Counted from the first letter of the stretch, positions 21,943-32,041 are shown. The stretch is DNA of 64,000 nt from Burkholderia sp. BCC0322 (GCF_902833045.1 NZ_CADFDU010000001.1:1071927-1135926); one strand, 5' to 3'. Notes: generated from the letters alone by a model not told the origin. Program-made: numbers and translations.

Positions 21943-23291
21943 CGGCGCAGCACCGCATAGAGTTCGATCGACGCGTCCGGAATCGACGCGGGCAGGTAGA
22001 TCTGGCAAGCGCGCGCGGCGAGCATCCGCGCATGCGCGGCGTCATGTGCGTCGAGCGCGAAATAGTGGTTGTCCAGCCTGACCGGAATGGCGCCGGGTAC
22101 CCGCTGCACGGCCTTGAGCGGAATGCCGGCCACGGCGGAATTGACGATGTGCTCGACGTCGTCCGGCGCGCCGATCTTGCACAGTCGCGGGAACTGTTCG
22201 ACGAGCTCGAATGCCGGCAGCGCGGCGTTGACGGACAGGTACCAGTCGGCCGCGCCTTCGACGATGCGCTCGTCGCGGAACTGGCCGGCCCAGGTTGTGG
22301 GCGTCGTGTGTGAAAGCCCGATCGACACGACACGCGACGGGATGATCGCGTCCAGCAGATCGCGGATCAGCGATTCGAGCGTCGCGAAAACCTCATGTGC
22401 CGCGGCGTGATCGTAAGGCGGGAGGTCGGTCAGCGACACGCGCGTCGAGAACGTGGTGAGCGATCCTGCCAACTGGGCGAGTACCTGGTACAGGCGATCC
22501 GTGGGTTGCCCGGGATGCGACGCGAGAAAGCGCAGTTGCGGCCACGCTTGATGAATGCAGTGGAGGAGCCAGAAGAGCTGGACGTCGGCGACCCCGTATT
22601 CGGCCACCTGCTCGATCCGCTCGCTGCGGCGCTCGCCGAGAAGCGCACTTTTGGCGGCGAGGATATCCGCCAGCCGCCGGATGCGCTCGATATGCAGTGC
22701 ATGACCCGACAGCGACAGGCAGGGCGGCACATATCCGCGATCGAGCTGGAACTGACCGCTCGTCGCGCGCGTCAGGCGGGCTATCGCGCATGCCGTATCG
22801 TCGGCGTGCGATTCGTACCCGTACAGCAACCGGACCGCGTGGCGCTCGGCGGCGATCTCGGTTTCCGCGGTTCCGTTCAGGTCCGCCACCTTCACGAATT
22901 CCCGGTACGCGCGACGCGGGCGGGCGAGCGCCGTTTCGTCGAAACGACAGTTGCCGCCGTTCGCATCGGGCAGCGCGAGTGCGGCGAGCACATCGACAGT
23001 CTGGGTATCGGCAGGAATTTCGCCGACGAGGTCGCGAGCGGGCGGCAGTGCATCGGCGACGGTCGTGTCGACCGGCGTTCCGTCCGGGAAGCGTAGCTGC
23101 AGCCGCGTGAGCTTCAGGCGGCCGGAGGCCAGTGCTTCTTCGTCGACGTCGACGTTCAGCGTTCCCCAGGGCGATACGGCGATGGCCGACGCGAACTGTT
23201 GCAGCGCGAATCCGTTCCAGCGGTCCTGCTGCTGGAAATGCTGCTGCGTAAGAATCAGCCCTTCATGCCAGAGCGGCTTTTCGATCCGCAT
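21939..23291 (-). CDS. tssK: T6SS baseplate protein TssK
   Basis: 450 residues with the canonical TssK start MRIEKPLWHEGLILTQQHFQ; the phrase PVRLDNHYFALD lies in the C-terminal part. TssK trimers connect the baseplate to TssL/TssM in the cytosol. It is the first gene of the left operon, reading away from the 575-bp intergenic region. No clear ribosome site precedes the ATG. A TAGAAT-like -10 element lies about 40 bp upstream on the minus strand. Confidence 0.95.
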   Translation of the reverse strand: MRIEKPLWHEGLILTQQHFQQQDRWNGFALQQFASAIAVSPWGTLNVDVDEEALASGRLKLTRLQLRFPDGTPVDTTVADALPPARDLVGEIPADTQTVDVLAALALPDANGGNCRFDETALARPRRAYREFVKVADLNGTAETEIAAERHAVRLLYGYESHADDTACAIARLTRATSGQFQLDRGYVPPCLSLSGHALHIERIRRLADILAAKSALLGERRSERIEQVAEYGVADVQLFWLLHCIHQAWPQLRFLASHPGQPTDRLYQVLAQLAGSLTTFSTRVSLTDLPPYDHAAAHEVFATLESLIRDLLDAIIPSRVVSIGLSHTTPTTWAGQFRDERIVEGAADWYLSVNAALPAFELVEQFPRLCKIGAPDDVEHIVNSAVAGIPLKAVQRVPGAIPVRLDNHYFALDAHDAAHARMLAARACQIYLPASIPDASIELYAVLRR

Positions 23292-23866
23292 GGTGTGGTC
23301 TATATCGATTAGGAATTATGAGGCGACGATTCTAACCATCGTTTTCCGATTTCGTATACCCCGGAATTGGGTAAATCGTTGACGAATGTGTAATTTATAT
23401 CGAGATATGTGGGGTTTAATTTTTGAGATTTTGTGGGTGAATTGGTTTTGTGGTTGGTGGATTTGTGGCGCGCCGTTTTATTGGGACTGAAGTGCTCTTT
23501 TGGAACGAATTTTGTGCATAAAAATCAGCTATGTGGGTGGTGTGTGGTGATATTTGAGATTGGCTTTTGGTGTGGGTGGGGATGGGCTTGTTGAAGTGTG
23601 ATTGGGTTTTGTGTGTTCGTACTAGTATTATTCGGAAGGTTGTATTTTAGGTTGGCGGTCGATTTTGAATTTTGGTGGTTTACTTCGTGTGAAAGGGCGT
23701 GATATTTTTTGCCGCCTGAATCGGATGTCCTGCCGCAAATATCCGATTCGGTCGTCCGTCAATACGTGTTGCGGGGTTGAGCAAAGGTGACGTGAACGAC
23801 GGTGCACCTGCGATTGCGGGTGCACATCGCGGATGTCTTCATGCTTCCTGAGATAAGGAAAACGAA
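23292..23866. promoter_or_regulatory. Divergent T6SS promoter region, G/T-rich on the plus strand
   Basis: 575 bp without a credible gene. GC falls to about 40% at 23385-23700. On the plus strand this part is almost free of C: 23401-23460 has one C against about 23 G. It separates the two T6SS operons and must hold both promoters. A possible -10 for tssK is at 23329-23334 (TAGAAT on the minus strand). I found no convincing sigma-54 site. Low-GC, curved DNA of this kind is a usual target of H-NS-type silencers (inference). Confidence 0.6.
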
Positions 23867-24379
23867 TTGGATAGCTTTCAGCGAGAGATCCCGAAGAGCC
23901 GGGTGTCGATCACCCTTGATCTGCACACGGGCGGGGCGCAAAAGAAGGTCGAGCTACCGCTGAAGCTGCTGGTGGCGGGCGACTTCAGCGCCGGTCGCGA
24001 GCAGGCGCCGCTGGCCGAGCGGAAGAAAGTGAACATCGACAAGAACAACTTCGATGCCGTGCTGGCCGACTACGCACCGGATCTCAGGATCGCTGCGGAC
24101 AACACGCTGGCCGGCGACGGCTCGGAGCTGCCCGTCAACCTGTCGTTCCGGTCGATCAAGGATTTCGAGCCCGAGCGGGTGGCGCGCCAGATTCCCGAGC
24201 TTCAGGCGCTGCTCGCGATGCGCAATCTGTTGCGCGACTTGAAATCAAACCTGCTCGACAACGGCACGTTCCGTCGCGAGTTCGAGAAGGTGCTGAAGGA
24301 CGACCGCCTGTCCGCGAAGCTCCGTGGCGAACTTGCGCAGATCGCGACCGCCGCGACGCAGCCGGAAGGGCATGCGTGA
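23867..24379 (+). CDS. tssB: T6SS sheath small subunit TssB (VipA)
   Basis: 170 residues with the family pattern SRVSITLDLHTGGAQKKVEL, LPLKLLVAGDFSAGRE and LAERKKVNIDKNNFDAVL. TssB pairs with TssC to build the contractile sheath. The start is TTG at 23867, supported by AAGGA 6-7 bases upstream; the nearby ATG at 23841 is out of frame. It opens the right operon. Confidence 0.95.
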   Translation: MDSFQREIPKSRVSITLDLHTGGAQKKVELPLKLLVAGDFSAGREQAPLAERKKVNIDKNNFDAVLADYAPDLRIAADNTLAGDGSELPVNLSFRSIKDFEPERVARQIPELQALLAMRNLLRDLKSNLLDNGTFRREFEKVLKDDRLSAKLRGELAQIATAATQPEGHA

Positions 24380-24452
24380 ACGACGCCGGGCAAAGCGCGC
24401 GTTCAGCGCATTCCGCAACATCGTAGCGATTCGATCGCAGACAGGATCCGAC

Positions 24453-26003
24453 ATGAAATCCACTGACACGCAGCAAACTGGCGCGACCGAGACCGTCGTG
24501 CTGGACGCCCCGCACGGGGATATCGACAGCGTCTATGCATCCCTGTGCAGCAAGATCAACCTGAAACCCGTCAACGAAGCGCGCCCGCTCGAGGCGTTCC
24601 GGGACAACGACATGCTGTCCGAGGCGTCGGCCGACGAGCGCATCGCGCGCGGGATGGGCGCGTTCCTCGAGTTGGTCGTGAACGCGCGCCAGCCCGTCGA
24701 CCGGCTGGACAAGTCGCTGCTCGACTTTCATATCGGCCAGATCGACCGGCAGATCGGCCGCCAGCTCGACGCGGTGATGCATACGCAGGAATTCCAGGCG
24801 CTCGAAGCGCGCTGGCGTGGCCTGAAGATGCTCGTGAGCCGTACCGATTTCCGCAAGAACGCGCGAATCGAGGTGCTGGACGTGTCGAAGGAGGCGCTGC
24901 AGCGCGACTTCGAGGACACGCCTGAACTGATCCAGAGCGGCTTGTATCGCTTGACGTACATCGAGGAATACGACACGCCGGGCGGCCAGCCGATCAGCGC
25001 GATGATCAGCGACTTCGAGTTTGCGAATTCGCCGATGGATGTTGCGCTGCTGAGGAACATCTCGAAGGTTGCCGCTGCCGCGCACATGCCGTTCATCGGC
25101 TCGGTCGGGCCGGCATTCTTCGGCAAGCAGTCGATGGAGGAAGTGGCCGCGATCCAGGACATCGGCAACTACTTCGACCGCGCCGAATACATCAAGTGGA
25201 AGAGCTTCCGCGATACCGACGATGCCCGCTACGTCGGTCTGACGATGCCGCGCGTGCTCGGCCGTCTGCCGTACGGCAAGGATACGGCGCCGGTGCGGGC
25301 GTTCAACTACGAGGAAGCCGTCAAGGGCCCCGATCACGACAAGTACCTGTGGATGAACGCGTCGTTCGCGTTCGCGGCAAACATGGTGCGCAGCTTCGTC
25401 AGCAATGGCTGGTGCGTGCAGATTCGCGGGCCGCAGGCGGGCGGCAAGGTCGAGGATCTGCCGGTTCACCTGTACGACCTCGGCACCGGTTACCAGCCGA
25501 AGATTCCGACCGAGGTGCTGATCCCGGAAACGCGCGAATTCGAGTTTGCGAATCTCGGCTTCATCCCGTTGTCGTTCTACAAGAATCACGACTTCGCGTG
25601 CTTCTTCTCCGCGAGCTCGGCGCAGAAGCCTGCGCTGTACGAGACCAAGGAAGCCACGGCGAACAGCCGCATCAACGCGCGGCTGCCATACATCTTCCTG
25701 CTGTCGCGTATCGCGCACTACCTGAAGCTGATCCAGCGCGAAAACATCGGCACGACCAAGGATCGCCGTCTGCTCGAACTCGAACTGAACGGCTGGATCA
25801 AGGGGCTCGTGACCGAAATGAAAGATCCGGGCGACGAACTGCAGGCGTCGCACCCGCTGCGCGACGCGAAGGTAACGGTCGAGGACATCGACGACAACCC
25901 GGGTTTCTTCCGGATCAAGCTGTTCATCGTGCCGCACTTCCAGGTCGAAGGGATGGATATCGGGCTGTCGCTCGTGTCGCAGATGCCGAAGGCCAAGAAC
26001 TGA
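24453..26003 (+). CDS. tssC: T6SS sheath large subunit TssC (VipB)
   Basis: 516 residues from ATG 24453 (MKSTDTQQTGATETVVLD). Conserved TssC phrases include EFQALEARWRGLKMLV, FGKQSMEEVAAIQDIG, NGWCVQIRGPQAGGKVEDLP and the C-terminal FRIKLFIVPHFQVEGMDIGL. It interlocks with TssB to form the contractile sheath. It follows tssB after 73 bp with AGGA before the start. The longer open frame upstream overlaps the tssB end and is not used. Confidence 0.96.
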   Translation: MKSTDTQQTGATETVVLDAPHGDIDSVYASLCSKINLKPVNEARPLEAFRDNDMLSEASADERIARGMGAFLELVVNARQPVDRLDKSLLDFHIGQIDRQIGRQLDAVMHTQEFQALEARWRGLKMLVSRTDFRKNARIEVLDVSKEALQRDFEDTPELIQSGLYRLTYIEEYDTPGGQPISAMISDFEFANSPMDVALLRNISKVAAAAHMPFIGSVGPAFFGKQSMEEVAAIQDIGNYFDRAEYIKWKSFRDTDDARYVGLTMPRVLGRLPYGKDTAPVRAFNYEEAVKGPDHDKYLWMNASFAFAANMVRSFVSNGWCVQIRGPQAGGKVEDLPVHLYDLGTGYQPKIPTEVLIPETREFEFANLGFIPLSFYKNHDFACFFSASSAQKPALYETKEATANSRINARLPYIFLLSRIAHYLKLIQRENIGTTKDRRLLELELNGWIKGLVTEMKDPGDELQASHPLRDAKVTVEDIDDNPGFFRIKLFIVPHFQVEGMDIGLSLVSQMPKAKN

Positions 26004-26083
26004 TCCGACGTTTGTGTGCGAGCCGCCGGGGCGTCGATGGTTGCCCTGGCGGCGCAGCGCGTGTTGCGCAACCGGGAGAATCC

Positions 26084-28558
26084 ATGTCGATGATTTTGCC
26101 TACGCAGGCTTATGAATTGAAGCTGGCGCCGCATCCGGCGCCGTTCTCGATCCTGAAGTTCACCGGGCTGGACCGCGTGAGCCATCTTTATCGATACGAG
26201 ATCGAATTCACGAGCCCGGCGGCGGGGATTCCGATGGACCAGGTGCTGGGCCGGCCCGCGAAGTTCAGTGCCGATCCGGTCGATCCGAACATGGATTACC
26301 TGCGGAAGATGTTCGGGGAGAACGCGGCGCAGTTCAGTGCGAAGCCTGCGGCGTATACCGTTCACGGCGTGATCACGCAGTTCGACGAGTTGGAGACGTC
26401 GGCGGATGAAACGCGCTACCGGGTCGTGCTCGAGCCGACGCTGGCCGATCTCGATCGTGGTGTGACCAGCCGGCTGTTTCAGAAGCAGTCGGTCGAGGAG
26501 ATCGTGACCGATACGCTGCGGCATTACGGGTATCGCGCGGGTGTCGATTTCCGGTTTCAGTTGCGCGGGCAGTACAAGCGTCGCGAGTACGTGACGCAGT
26601 ATCACGAGACGACGTTCGCGTTCATCCGGCGCATTTGCGCGGAAGAGGGGATCTGGTTTCGCTGGGAACAGAAGAAGGATCGCGCCGTGGTCGTGTTCGG
26701 CGACGATCTGGATGCGTATGCGCGCAAGCAGCGCACGGTGCCGTATCGACGTGATTCGGGGCTGGAGAGCGCCGGCGCCGATTCGATCAAGACACTCGGG
26801 CGCGAGACGAAGCGTGTACCGGAGGCGGTGCGGCTGCATGACTACAACCATCGGCAGGCCGAGCTGTCGTTGCTGGTCGAGGAAAACACGGCGCGCGACG
26901 ACAAGACGACGAATGCCATCGATTATCGCTGGGGCGAGCATTACGAGACACCCGAAGAGGGCAAGCGGGTTGCCCGGTTGCGGCATGAAGCCTATCTGGC
27001 TGAGCAGATTACGTTCAAGGGGGTGGGCAATCCGTTCTGGCTCGAAGCCGGCGAGGTGATGCGGGTCGAACCGAGTCAGGTCGATGCGAAGCACGGGATT
27101 TTCGTGACGTCGGTGGAGTCGCGTGGCGGGCGCAGTGACGCATATTGGGTGGCGTTCGAGGGGATTCCGTCGGATCGCGTGTGGCGTACGCCAATGGCTT
27201 CGGTTTCGCGGCCGGTCGTTGACGGGATTCTGCCGGCGCGGATTACGTCGCCGGGGAACTACAAGTACGCGTATCTGACCGAGCAGGGCTGGTACGTGAT
27301 CAAGCTTCCGTTCGATCTCGACGAATGGAGCCCGGGTGGGACGAGCCGGCCTGTGCGGTTTGCGAAGCCTTATAGCGGCGACAACTACGGGCATCACTTT
27401 CCGCTGATCGACGGGGCGGAGGTGGCCATTGTCCATACGGACGGCGATCCAAATCGGCCGGTGATCATCGGGGCGATGCACGACAGCGTGCATCCGGATC
27501 TGGTCAACAACCTGAACCATACGCGGAATCTGATTCGTACGGCTGCGCGGAATGAGTTGCGGATGGAGGATAAGGAGGGTGTCGAGCATATCCACCTGGC
27601 CACGCCGAATCAGACCAGTGAGTTGAATCTCGGGCATATGGTCGATGTAGGTCGCAAGGAGCGAGGGCGCGGCGCGGAATTGCGCACGGACGGTCCGGTT
27701 GCGGTCCGAGGCAAGGGAATCTATGTCACAGCTACCGTGCAGAAAGCAGGGAGTGGAAAACAGCTCGACATGGATGATGCGCTCTCTCAGCTCGAGAGCG
27801 CGTTACAAATCGCGAAGTCGCTTAGCTCGTCGGTCGAAACTGCTAGGGCTGACGTTGCCGACACTGCGACGCAGCAGCAGGTGAATACCGAACTGAAAGG
27901 GCTGGTTCAGCCAGGTCTTTTGTTGAGTGCCCCGGCTTCTGTCGGCATTGTGACAAACAGTAGCGTACAGCTCGCTGCGAGAAACAACATTTCGGCGGTA
28001 GCAGGGAAGAGCCTCGATGTCAGCATCATCAAGAAATTCAGCGTTGCAGCCGGCGAGGCAGTCTCATTGTTCGCACAAAAGCTCGGGATCAAATTGTTCG
28101 CAGGGCGTGGTCCTGTCGATATTCAGGCCCAAAGTGACGCAATGACGCTTATGTCGGACAAGGACCTCACCGTTTCGAGCGTCGACGGGAAAGTGCGTAT
28201 CCATGGGCAACGTGAGATTGTCCTCGAGTCAGGTGGTGCTTACATCCGAATCGCAGATGGCAACGTCACCATTGGTGGTCCTGGCGACCTGATTCTCAAA
28301 GTGATCACCCTGCAAAAGCAGAGCGCGAGCTCGTTGAGCGATGCACTCAACGGAATGCCGAAGCCTGGTGGCCTCTACGACGAACAATTCACGCTTCGCG
28401 ACGAGCATACAGGTGAAGTGCTCGCGCACATGCCATACCGGATCGAAACGCCGTCGGGGCCAATTGAAGGCGTTACAGACGCCGCTGGTCGGACTGCTCG
28501 GGTGTATTCGGATAAGGCCCAGGCGCTGAAAATTTTCAAGGGCGACAGCGATGCCTAA
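26084..28558 (+). CDS. vgrG: T6SS spike protein VgrG (TssI) with DUF2345 extension
   Basis: 824 residues from ATG 26084. The gp27-like base (1 to about 380; SHLYRYEIEFTSPAAGIPMD, ETTFAFIRRICAEEGIWFRW) is followed by the gp5 OB domain (HHFPLIDGAEVAIVHTDGDP, NRPVIIGAMHDSVHP) and a C-terminal DUF2345 beta domain and tail (about 620-824). GC drops from about 62% to about 52% near 27650, at the junction into the DUF2345 part, so the tail appears to have been swapped together with the downstream cargo genes. The end overlaps the candidate effector by 8 bp, marking that protein as its cargo. Confidence 0.95.
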   Translation: MSMILPTQAYELKLAPHPAPFSILKFTGLDRVSHLYRYEIEFTSPAAGIPMDQVLGRPAKFSADPVDPNMDYLRKMFGENAAQFSAKPAAYTVHGVITQFDELETSADETRYRVVLEPTLADLDRGVTSRLFQKQSVEEIVTDTLRHYGYRAGVDFRFQLRGQYKRREYVTQYHETTFAFIRRICAEEGIWFRWEQKKDRAVVVFGDDLDAYARKQRTVPYRRDSGLESAGADSIKTLGRETKRVPEAVRLHDYNHRQAELSLLVEENTARDDKTTNAIDYRWGEHYETPEEGKRVARLRHEAYLAEQITFKGVGNPFWLEAGEVMRVEPSQVDAKHGIFVTSVESRGGRSDAYWVAFEGIPSDRVWRTPMASVSRPVVDGILPARITSPGNYKYAYLTEQGWYVIKLPFDLDEWSPGGTSRPVRFAKPYSGDNYGHHFPLIDGAEVAIVHTDGDPNRPVIIGAMHDSVHPDLVNNLNHTRNLIRTAARNELRMEDKEGVEHIHLATPNQTSELNLGHMVDVGRKERGRGAELRTDGPVAVRGKGIYVTATVQKAGSGKQLDMDDALSQLESALQIAKSLSSSVETARADVADTATQQQVNTELKGLVQPGLLLSAPASVGIVTNSSVQLAARNNISAVAGKSLDVSIIKKFSVAAGEAVSLFAQKLGIKLFAGRGPVDIQAQSDAMTLMSDKDLTVSSVDGKVRIHGQREIVLESGGAYIRIADGNVTIGGPGDLILKVITLQKQSASSLSDALNGMPKPGGLYDEQFTLRDEHTGEVLAHMPYRIETPSGPIEGVTDAAGRTARVYSDKAQALKIFKGDSDA

Positions 28559-30941
28559 GCCACTCGACAATGCACGCACCAACAGCACGAACGTCGGCTC
28601 AAGTAATGTCGACGTCAAGGTTCCTCCTGAGCCGTTGGCCGTCATTCATACTGGGACTGGAGAAATTTTCTTCATTCCGGCGAAGGACAGTACCGAATTC
28701 ACGAATCATCACAAGTCGCTGAGCGATGCGGTAGCGGAGTTCCATTCGGCAAACTATGTCGTCCAATTGCTTGACGAGCATCATGCCGAGCTATTGTGTA
28801 GGAGCGGGCCTGGCTGCCCGAGTCTCCAGCCCACCATCGACGCCCTCAAGATGGCGTTGCAGTGGCAAGATGATGCACACGCCAAGTATCGCCAGATCTT
28901 CGCCGATCTCGATCCGTTACCCGTGACATCGAAGCCAGATGCGGGAGAACCTAAATCCACTACTCCGAACGCAGAAAAGGAGAAGGAGGACAGCAACAGG
29001 CTGGACGGGGCCGGTAAGAAGCTCATCGAACTGATTGCTTTGAAGAAGCTTTCTCCGGAGGAGCAGGCGAAGAAGGCTGCCGAGGAAAAGAAAGCAAAGT
29101 TCGAAAAGGGGACCTTGAAGAAACAACTTGCGTCCGCAAAGACCTTGCCACAGCTGAAAGAACTCGGTAAATGGCCGAAGGTTCCATCTGAAACGCTCTT
29201 CTATGTCCGATCGGACAAGATCAAGACACACTGGCCCAAGGCAAAAAATCTTGACAAGACGAAGTGGAGCGATGTTCTTCGCGATGAACAGGGAAATCGA
29301 CGTTTCGATGGAAAGAAGATGCGCCGGTACGTTCTCGAGCAGGCAGACAAGAAGGGCATTGATTGGGTGAAGAAGAAGTTTCACCTGGACGACCTCGAAT
29401 TCAGTCGCAGTACGACGGTAGGACAGTGGTGTGAACAGTGGAACAAGAAAGCCGTTTGGGAGCCGAAAGGTGGCACGTGGACGGTTAAAGACGCTGCGAT
29501 CGCGGACTGGGACGCCAGCGCGAAAGCGCAACTCATGCGGTTCTCCTACGGTGCCAGCCTCAATCCGGACTTTTCGATCGTTGGAAAGCAAGCAAGCGTG
29601 CGCGCAGAAGGCCATGCGGAGATTGACCTTGCAAAAGCGGAAGCCGGCCTCAAGCTCTATTTCCCACGCAAGGAAGGATGGTTGTGGTGTCACACCGGAT
29701 CGGACGGCAAGGAATATGACCTTGTTGCAATGGTATTCGAGGCCGATCTGCGGGCTTCTGGTGTTGTAGGGGTCAGCATCGCGGCTGAACTCGCGTTGGA
29801 AGTGAAACCAGCGCTAGTCACGGAACGCGCCGCTCCCTGGGTGAAGGGAAAACCGGGTCCAAAGGGGCGGGAGGCTCGCCGGCAGAACCGTGCAGAACTC
29901 AAGAAGGGGCAGGAAATCAGTGTGGGGGCGCTGGAAGCAGGAGCAAACGTCTTTGCTGGCGCGAAGGCTGACGCGTCGCTACAGGGTTCCTTGAACTGGC
30001 GTGACCCTGCAAAGAAAAATAAGGCGTTCGCCCCGATCGCGACGATCCAGCCTCTAGCGGGCGGAGAGTTGGGTCTTGGTGGTAATGCGAATTTCTCGAT
30101 CGAGTATACCAACGGCATGTTTCGATGTACCGCGCATGCCGGCCTGTGCATCGGTGTAGGCGCGGAGGGAGCGGTGACTTTCTCAGTTGGCGTTAACGAA
30201 ATCGAATCCTTCTTCCGTTGCATTGCGACCAAGATCGCCTATGGGAAATTCCAGAATCTGCAGATATTTTCGCCTACCGACTTTGAAGTATTCGCGAAGA
30301 TAAAGGTCATGTCCGTTCTCGGCAGGAAACGCCTATCGGATTTTGTCAACAAAACACGAGATGATCTCGACCAGTTGTGGCGGGACATCTACGCGGCCTC
30401 GACGCCCGAGGATTTCCAACGAGTCGCGGCCGTTGATCCTGCCATGCTTGATTCAGTGGCTGAGGCCCGTGCAATGATTGCAAGCCGCGTTATGGATCTG
30501 TCGACGCAAGCCCAGATCCAGGCCTCCATTCCGGACGCAGTTCCGCAGGCAAAGGCAACCGTACTTTCCCTGCTTGAGAACGTCACGGCAAGGCCCGAAC
30601 TGGACAACGCGATTCAGCACATGACATCGGATGGAACAAAAGCCGGTTTTGACGCGATCATGGCCGAACTGGACGCGTTCTTCAAGCTCGGTGCCAACGG
30701 ATCTACTCAGTCGATTGAGGATGCCGATGGTGGTCCGGGGACGTCGCTACGCTCCATCGCTTTGTCAGGCGATTTCCGCGGCTGGTACGACGCATTCTCG
30801 AGCACCCTGATGGACGAAGTGCCTCACGGCCATGTGTTGCACCCCGCGACTTCGGTTGCCTACGAGATTCAGCGCGGCATGAAAGATCACCCGCTCTATG
30901 CCTCTTCCGGCTGGGGGGCTTATTACACGGATGAAGCGTAA
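28551..30941 (+). CDS. Putative VgrG-linked T6SS effector, unknown toxin type
   Basis: 796 residues, no signal peptide. An N-terminal domain (1 to about 115) is followed by a Lys/Glu-rich linker (about 120-210; SPEEQAKKAAEEKKAKFEKG), a large central region with glycine-rich and mildly hydrophobic strands (about 340-560; GVVGVSIAAELALEV, GGELGLGGNANFSIEY, AGLCIGVGAEGAVTFSVGV) and a helical C-terminal part. I recognise no catalytic motif. The position between vgrG and paar, the 8-bp overlap with vgrG and the low GC all argue for a VgrG-delivered cargo. The hydrophobic strands would fit a membrane-active toxin, but that is speculation. Confidence 0.72.
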   Translation: MPKPLDNARTNSTNVGSSNVDVKVPPEPLAVIHTGTGEIFFIPAKDSTEFTNHHKSLSDAVAEFHSANYVVQLLDEHHAELLCRSGPGCPSLQPTIDALKMALQWQDDAHAKYRQIFADLDPLPVTSKPDAGEPKSTTPNAEKEKEDSNRLDGAGKKLIELIALKKLSPEEQAKKAAEEKKAKFEKGTLKKQLASAKTLPQLKELGKWPKVPSETLFYVRSDKIKTHWPKAKNLDKTKWSDVLRDEQGNRRFDGKKMRRYVLEQADKKGIDWVKKKFHLDDLEFSRSTTVGQWCEQWNKKAVWEPKGGTWTVKDAAIADWDASAKAQLMRFSYGASLNPDFSIVGKQASVRAEGHAEIDLAKAEAGLKLYFPRKEGWLWCHTGSDGKEYDLVAMVFEADLRASGVVGVSIAAELALEVKPALVTERAAPWVKGKPGPKGREARRQNRAELKKGQEISVGALEAGANVFAGAKADASLQGSLNWRDPAKKNKAFAPIATIQPLAGGELGLGGNANFSIEYTNGMFRCTAHAGLCIGVGAEGAVTFSVGVNEIESFFRCIATKIAYGKFQNLQIFSPTDFEVFAKIKVMSVLGRKRLSDFVNKTRDDLDQLWRDIYAASTPEDFQRVAAVDPAMLDSVAEARAMIASRVMDLSTQAQIQASIPDAVPQAKATVLSLLENVTARPELDNAIQHMTSDGTKAGFDAIMAELDAFFKLGANGSTQSIEDADGGPGTSLRSIALSGDFRGWYDAFSSTLMDEVPHGHVLHPATSVAYEIQRGMKDHPLYASSGWGAYYTDEA

Positions 30942-32041
30942 TGATGAAACGATACTTGACATTAGTCTTGTGCGGGTGTTTTGGACTGCTCGCTTCGGCC
31001 GCAGTGGGCTCCGAAGAAGTCGTTCGCCCGCCGGCAATACCGCACGTTCCACCCGAGACGCAATCTCTTGAAGAGGCGAAGCAGTTGCCACGCGTGACGC
31101 AACCGACCGCGTTGCGGGACGCTTTACTTGACCTCCAGAAAGGCCCCCTTCAGGAGCGGATCGAAAAACTGAAGCATAAGGTTCTGAACGATCTCGTGTC
31201 GGTGCGAGGCGGCACATACATGATGGGCGATTTCGGCAGCGTCTTCTTGAAAAGCGGCCTCCCGTTCACGCCCTATTCGGACAACAAGCCACTTCACGAG
31301 GTTACGTTATCGAGCTTCAGAATCAGCCGTTACAAGACGACCTTTGCGGAGTTCGACGTATTTCTCGATGCGACTCATCAGCCTCATATTGATAACGACG
31401 TCCTGCCCTATCGAAATGCGCTCGTGCCTGCGGGCGCCCCCTGGCAGCAGGCAAAAGATTACTGCCAGTGGCTTGGCAAGCTGACAGGCGAGCCATTTGA
31501 TCTGCCAACGGAAGCGCAGTGGGAATATGCGGCCCGCAGTCGCGGGCAGAACTTCCTGTTTGCAACGGACGATGGGAATCTGAATTTTGGTCGCAATATC
31601 GATAGTTCCTACCAACGCAAGTTGATTCTTCCACTGGCTGACAATCTAGATAAATGGGGCAAGCTTAGTCCGACACGGAATTACCCAATTGGGATGTTTC
31701 CTGGAAACCCGATCGGACTGTATGACATGAACTCGAACGGATTTGAGTGGGTGAACGACTGGTATGCCGCTGACTACTACCAGCACAGCCCAGAAATCAA
31801 TCCTCGAGGACCCGCGAGCGGTCAATGGAAAGTGATCCGAAGCACCGCAAGTGACGAACATAAAGGGCAGTTCAACAACAATTTGAGCCGAGGCTATGCT
31901 GACCCGAGTCTGACTCTCGACGCAACTACAGGAAAAGTACATACCAATTTCTGGACCGGCAAGCCGCAGCCAATCAGTTCCGGAGCATACACATTTCGCT
32001 GCGCGTCGAGTTCGATGGAAGCGGTACACGGCAGTCAATGA
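30941..32041 (+). CDS. Periplasmic FGE/SUMF1-fold protein; candidate immunity or T6SS accessory
   Basis: 366 residues. An N-terminal signal peptide (about 1-23; LVLCGCFGLLASAAVGSEE) is followed by a linker and a formylglycine-generating-enzyme-like domain (about 90-360; GGTYMMGDFG, DLPTEAQWEYAARSRG, YDMNSNGFEWVNDWY, YTFRCASSS). Its start codon shares one base with the effector stop codon, so the two are coupled. Being periplasmic and paired with a candidate toxin suggests an immunity protein. The fold is also used by TagR, a periplasmic regulator of other T6SSs, so an accessory role is the alternative. There is no sign of a sulfatase substrate gene. Confidence 0.75.
   Translation: MMKRYLTLVLCGCFGLLASAAVGSEEVVRPPAIPHVPPETQSLEEAKQLPRVTQPTALRDALLDLQKGPLQERIEKLKHKVLNDLVSVRGGTYMMGDFGSVFLKSGLPFTPYSDNKPLHEVTLSSFRISRYKTTFAEFDVFLDATHQPHIDNDVLPYRNALVPAGAPWQQAKDYCQWLGKLTGEPFDLPTEAQWEYAARSRGQNFLFATDDGNLNFGRNIDSSYQRKLILPLADNLDKWGKLSPTRNYPIGMFPGNPIGLYDMNSNGFEWVNDWYAADYYQHSPEINPRGPASGQWKVIRSTASDEHKGQFNNNLSRGYADPSLTLDATTGKVHTNFWTGKPQPISSGAYTFRCASSSMEAVHGSQ

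Noticed and set aside
23385-23700. Sigma-54 promoter in the T6SS intergenic region
   Set aside because: A TTGGAACG...TTGTGC stretch near 23500 has the wrong spacing between the GG and GC elements.
23628-23825. 65-residue frame in the T6SS intergenic region
   Set aside because: No ribosome site, odd composition, and it lies in a promoter region.
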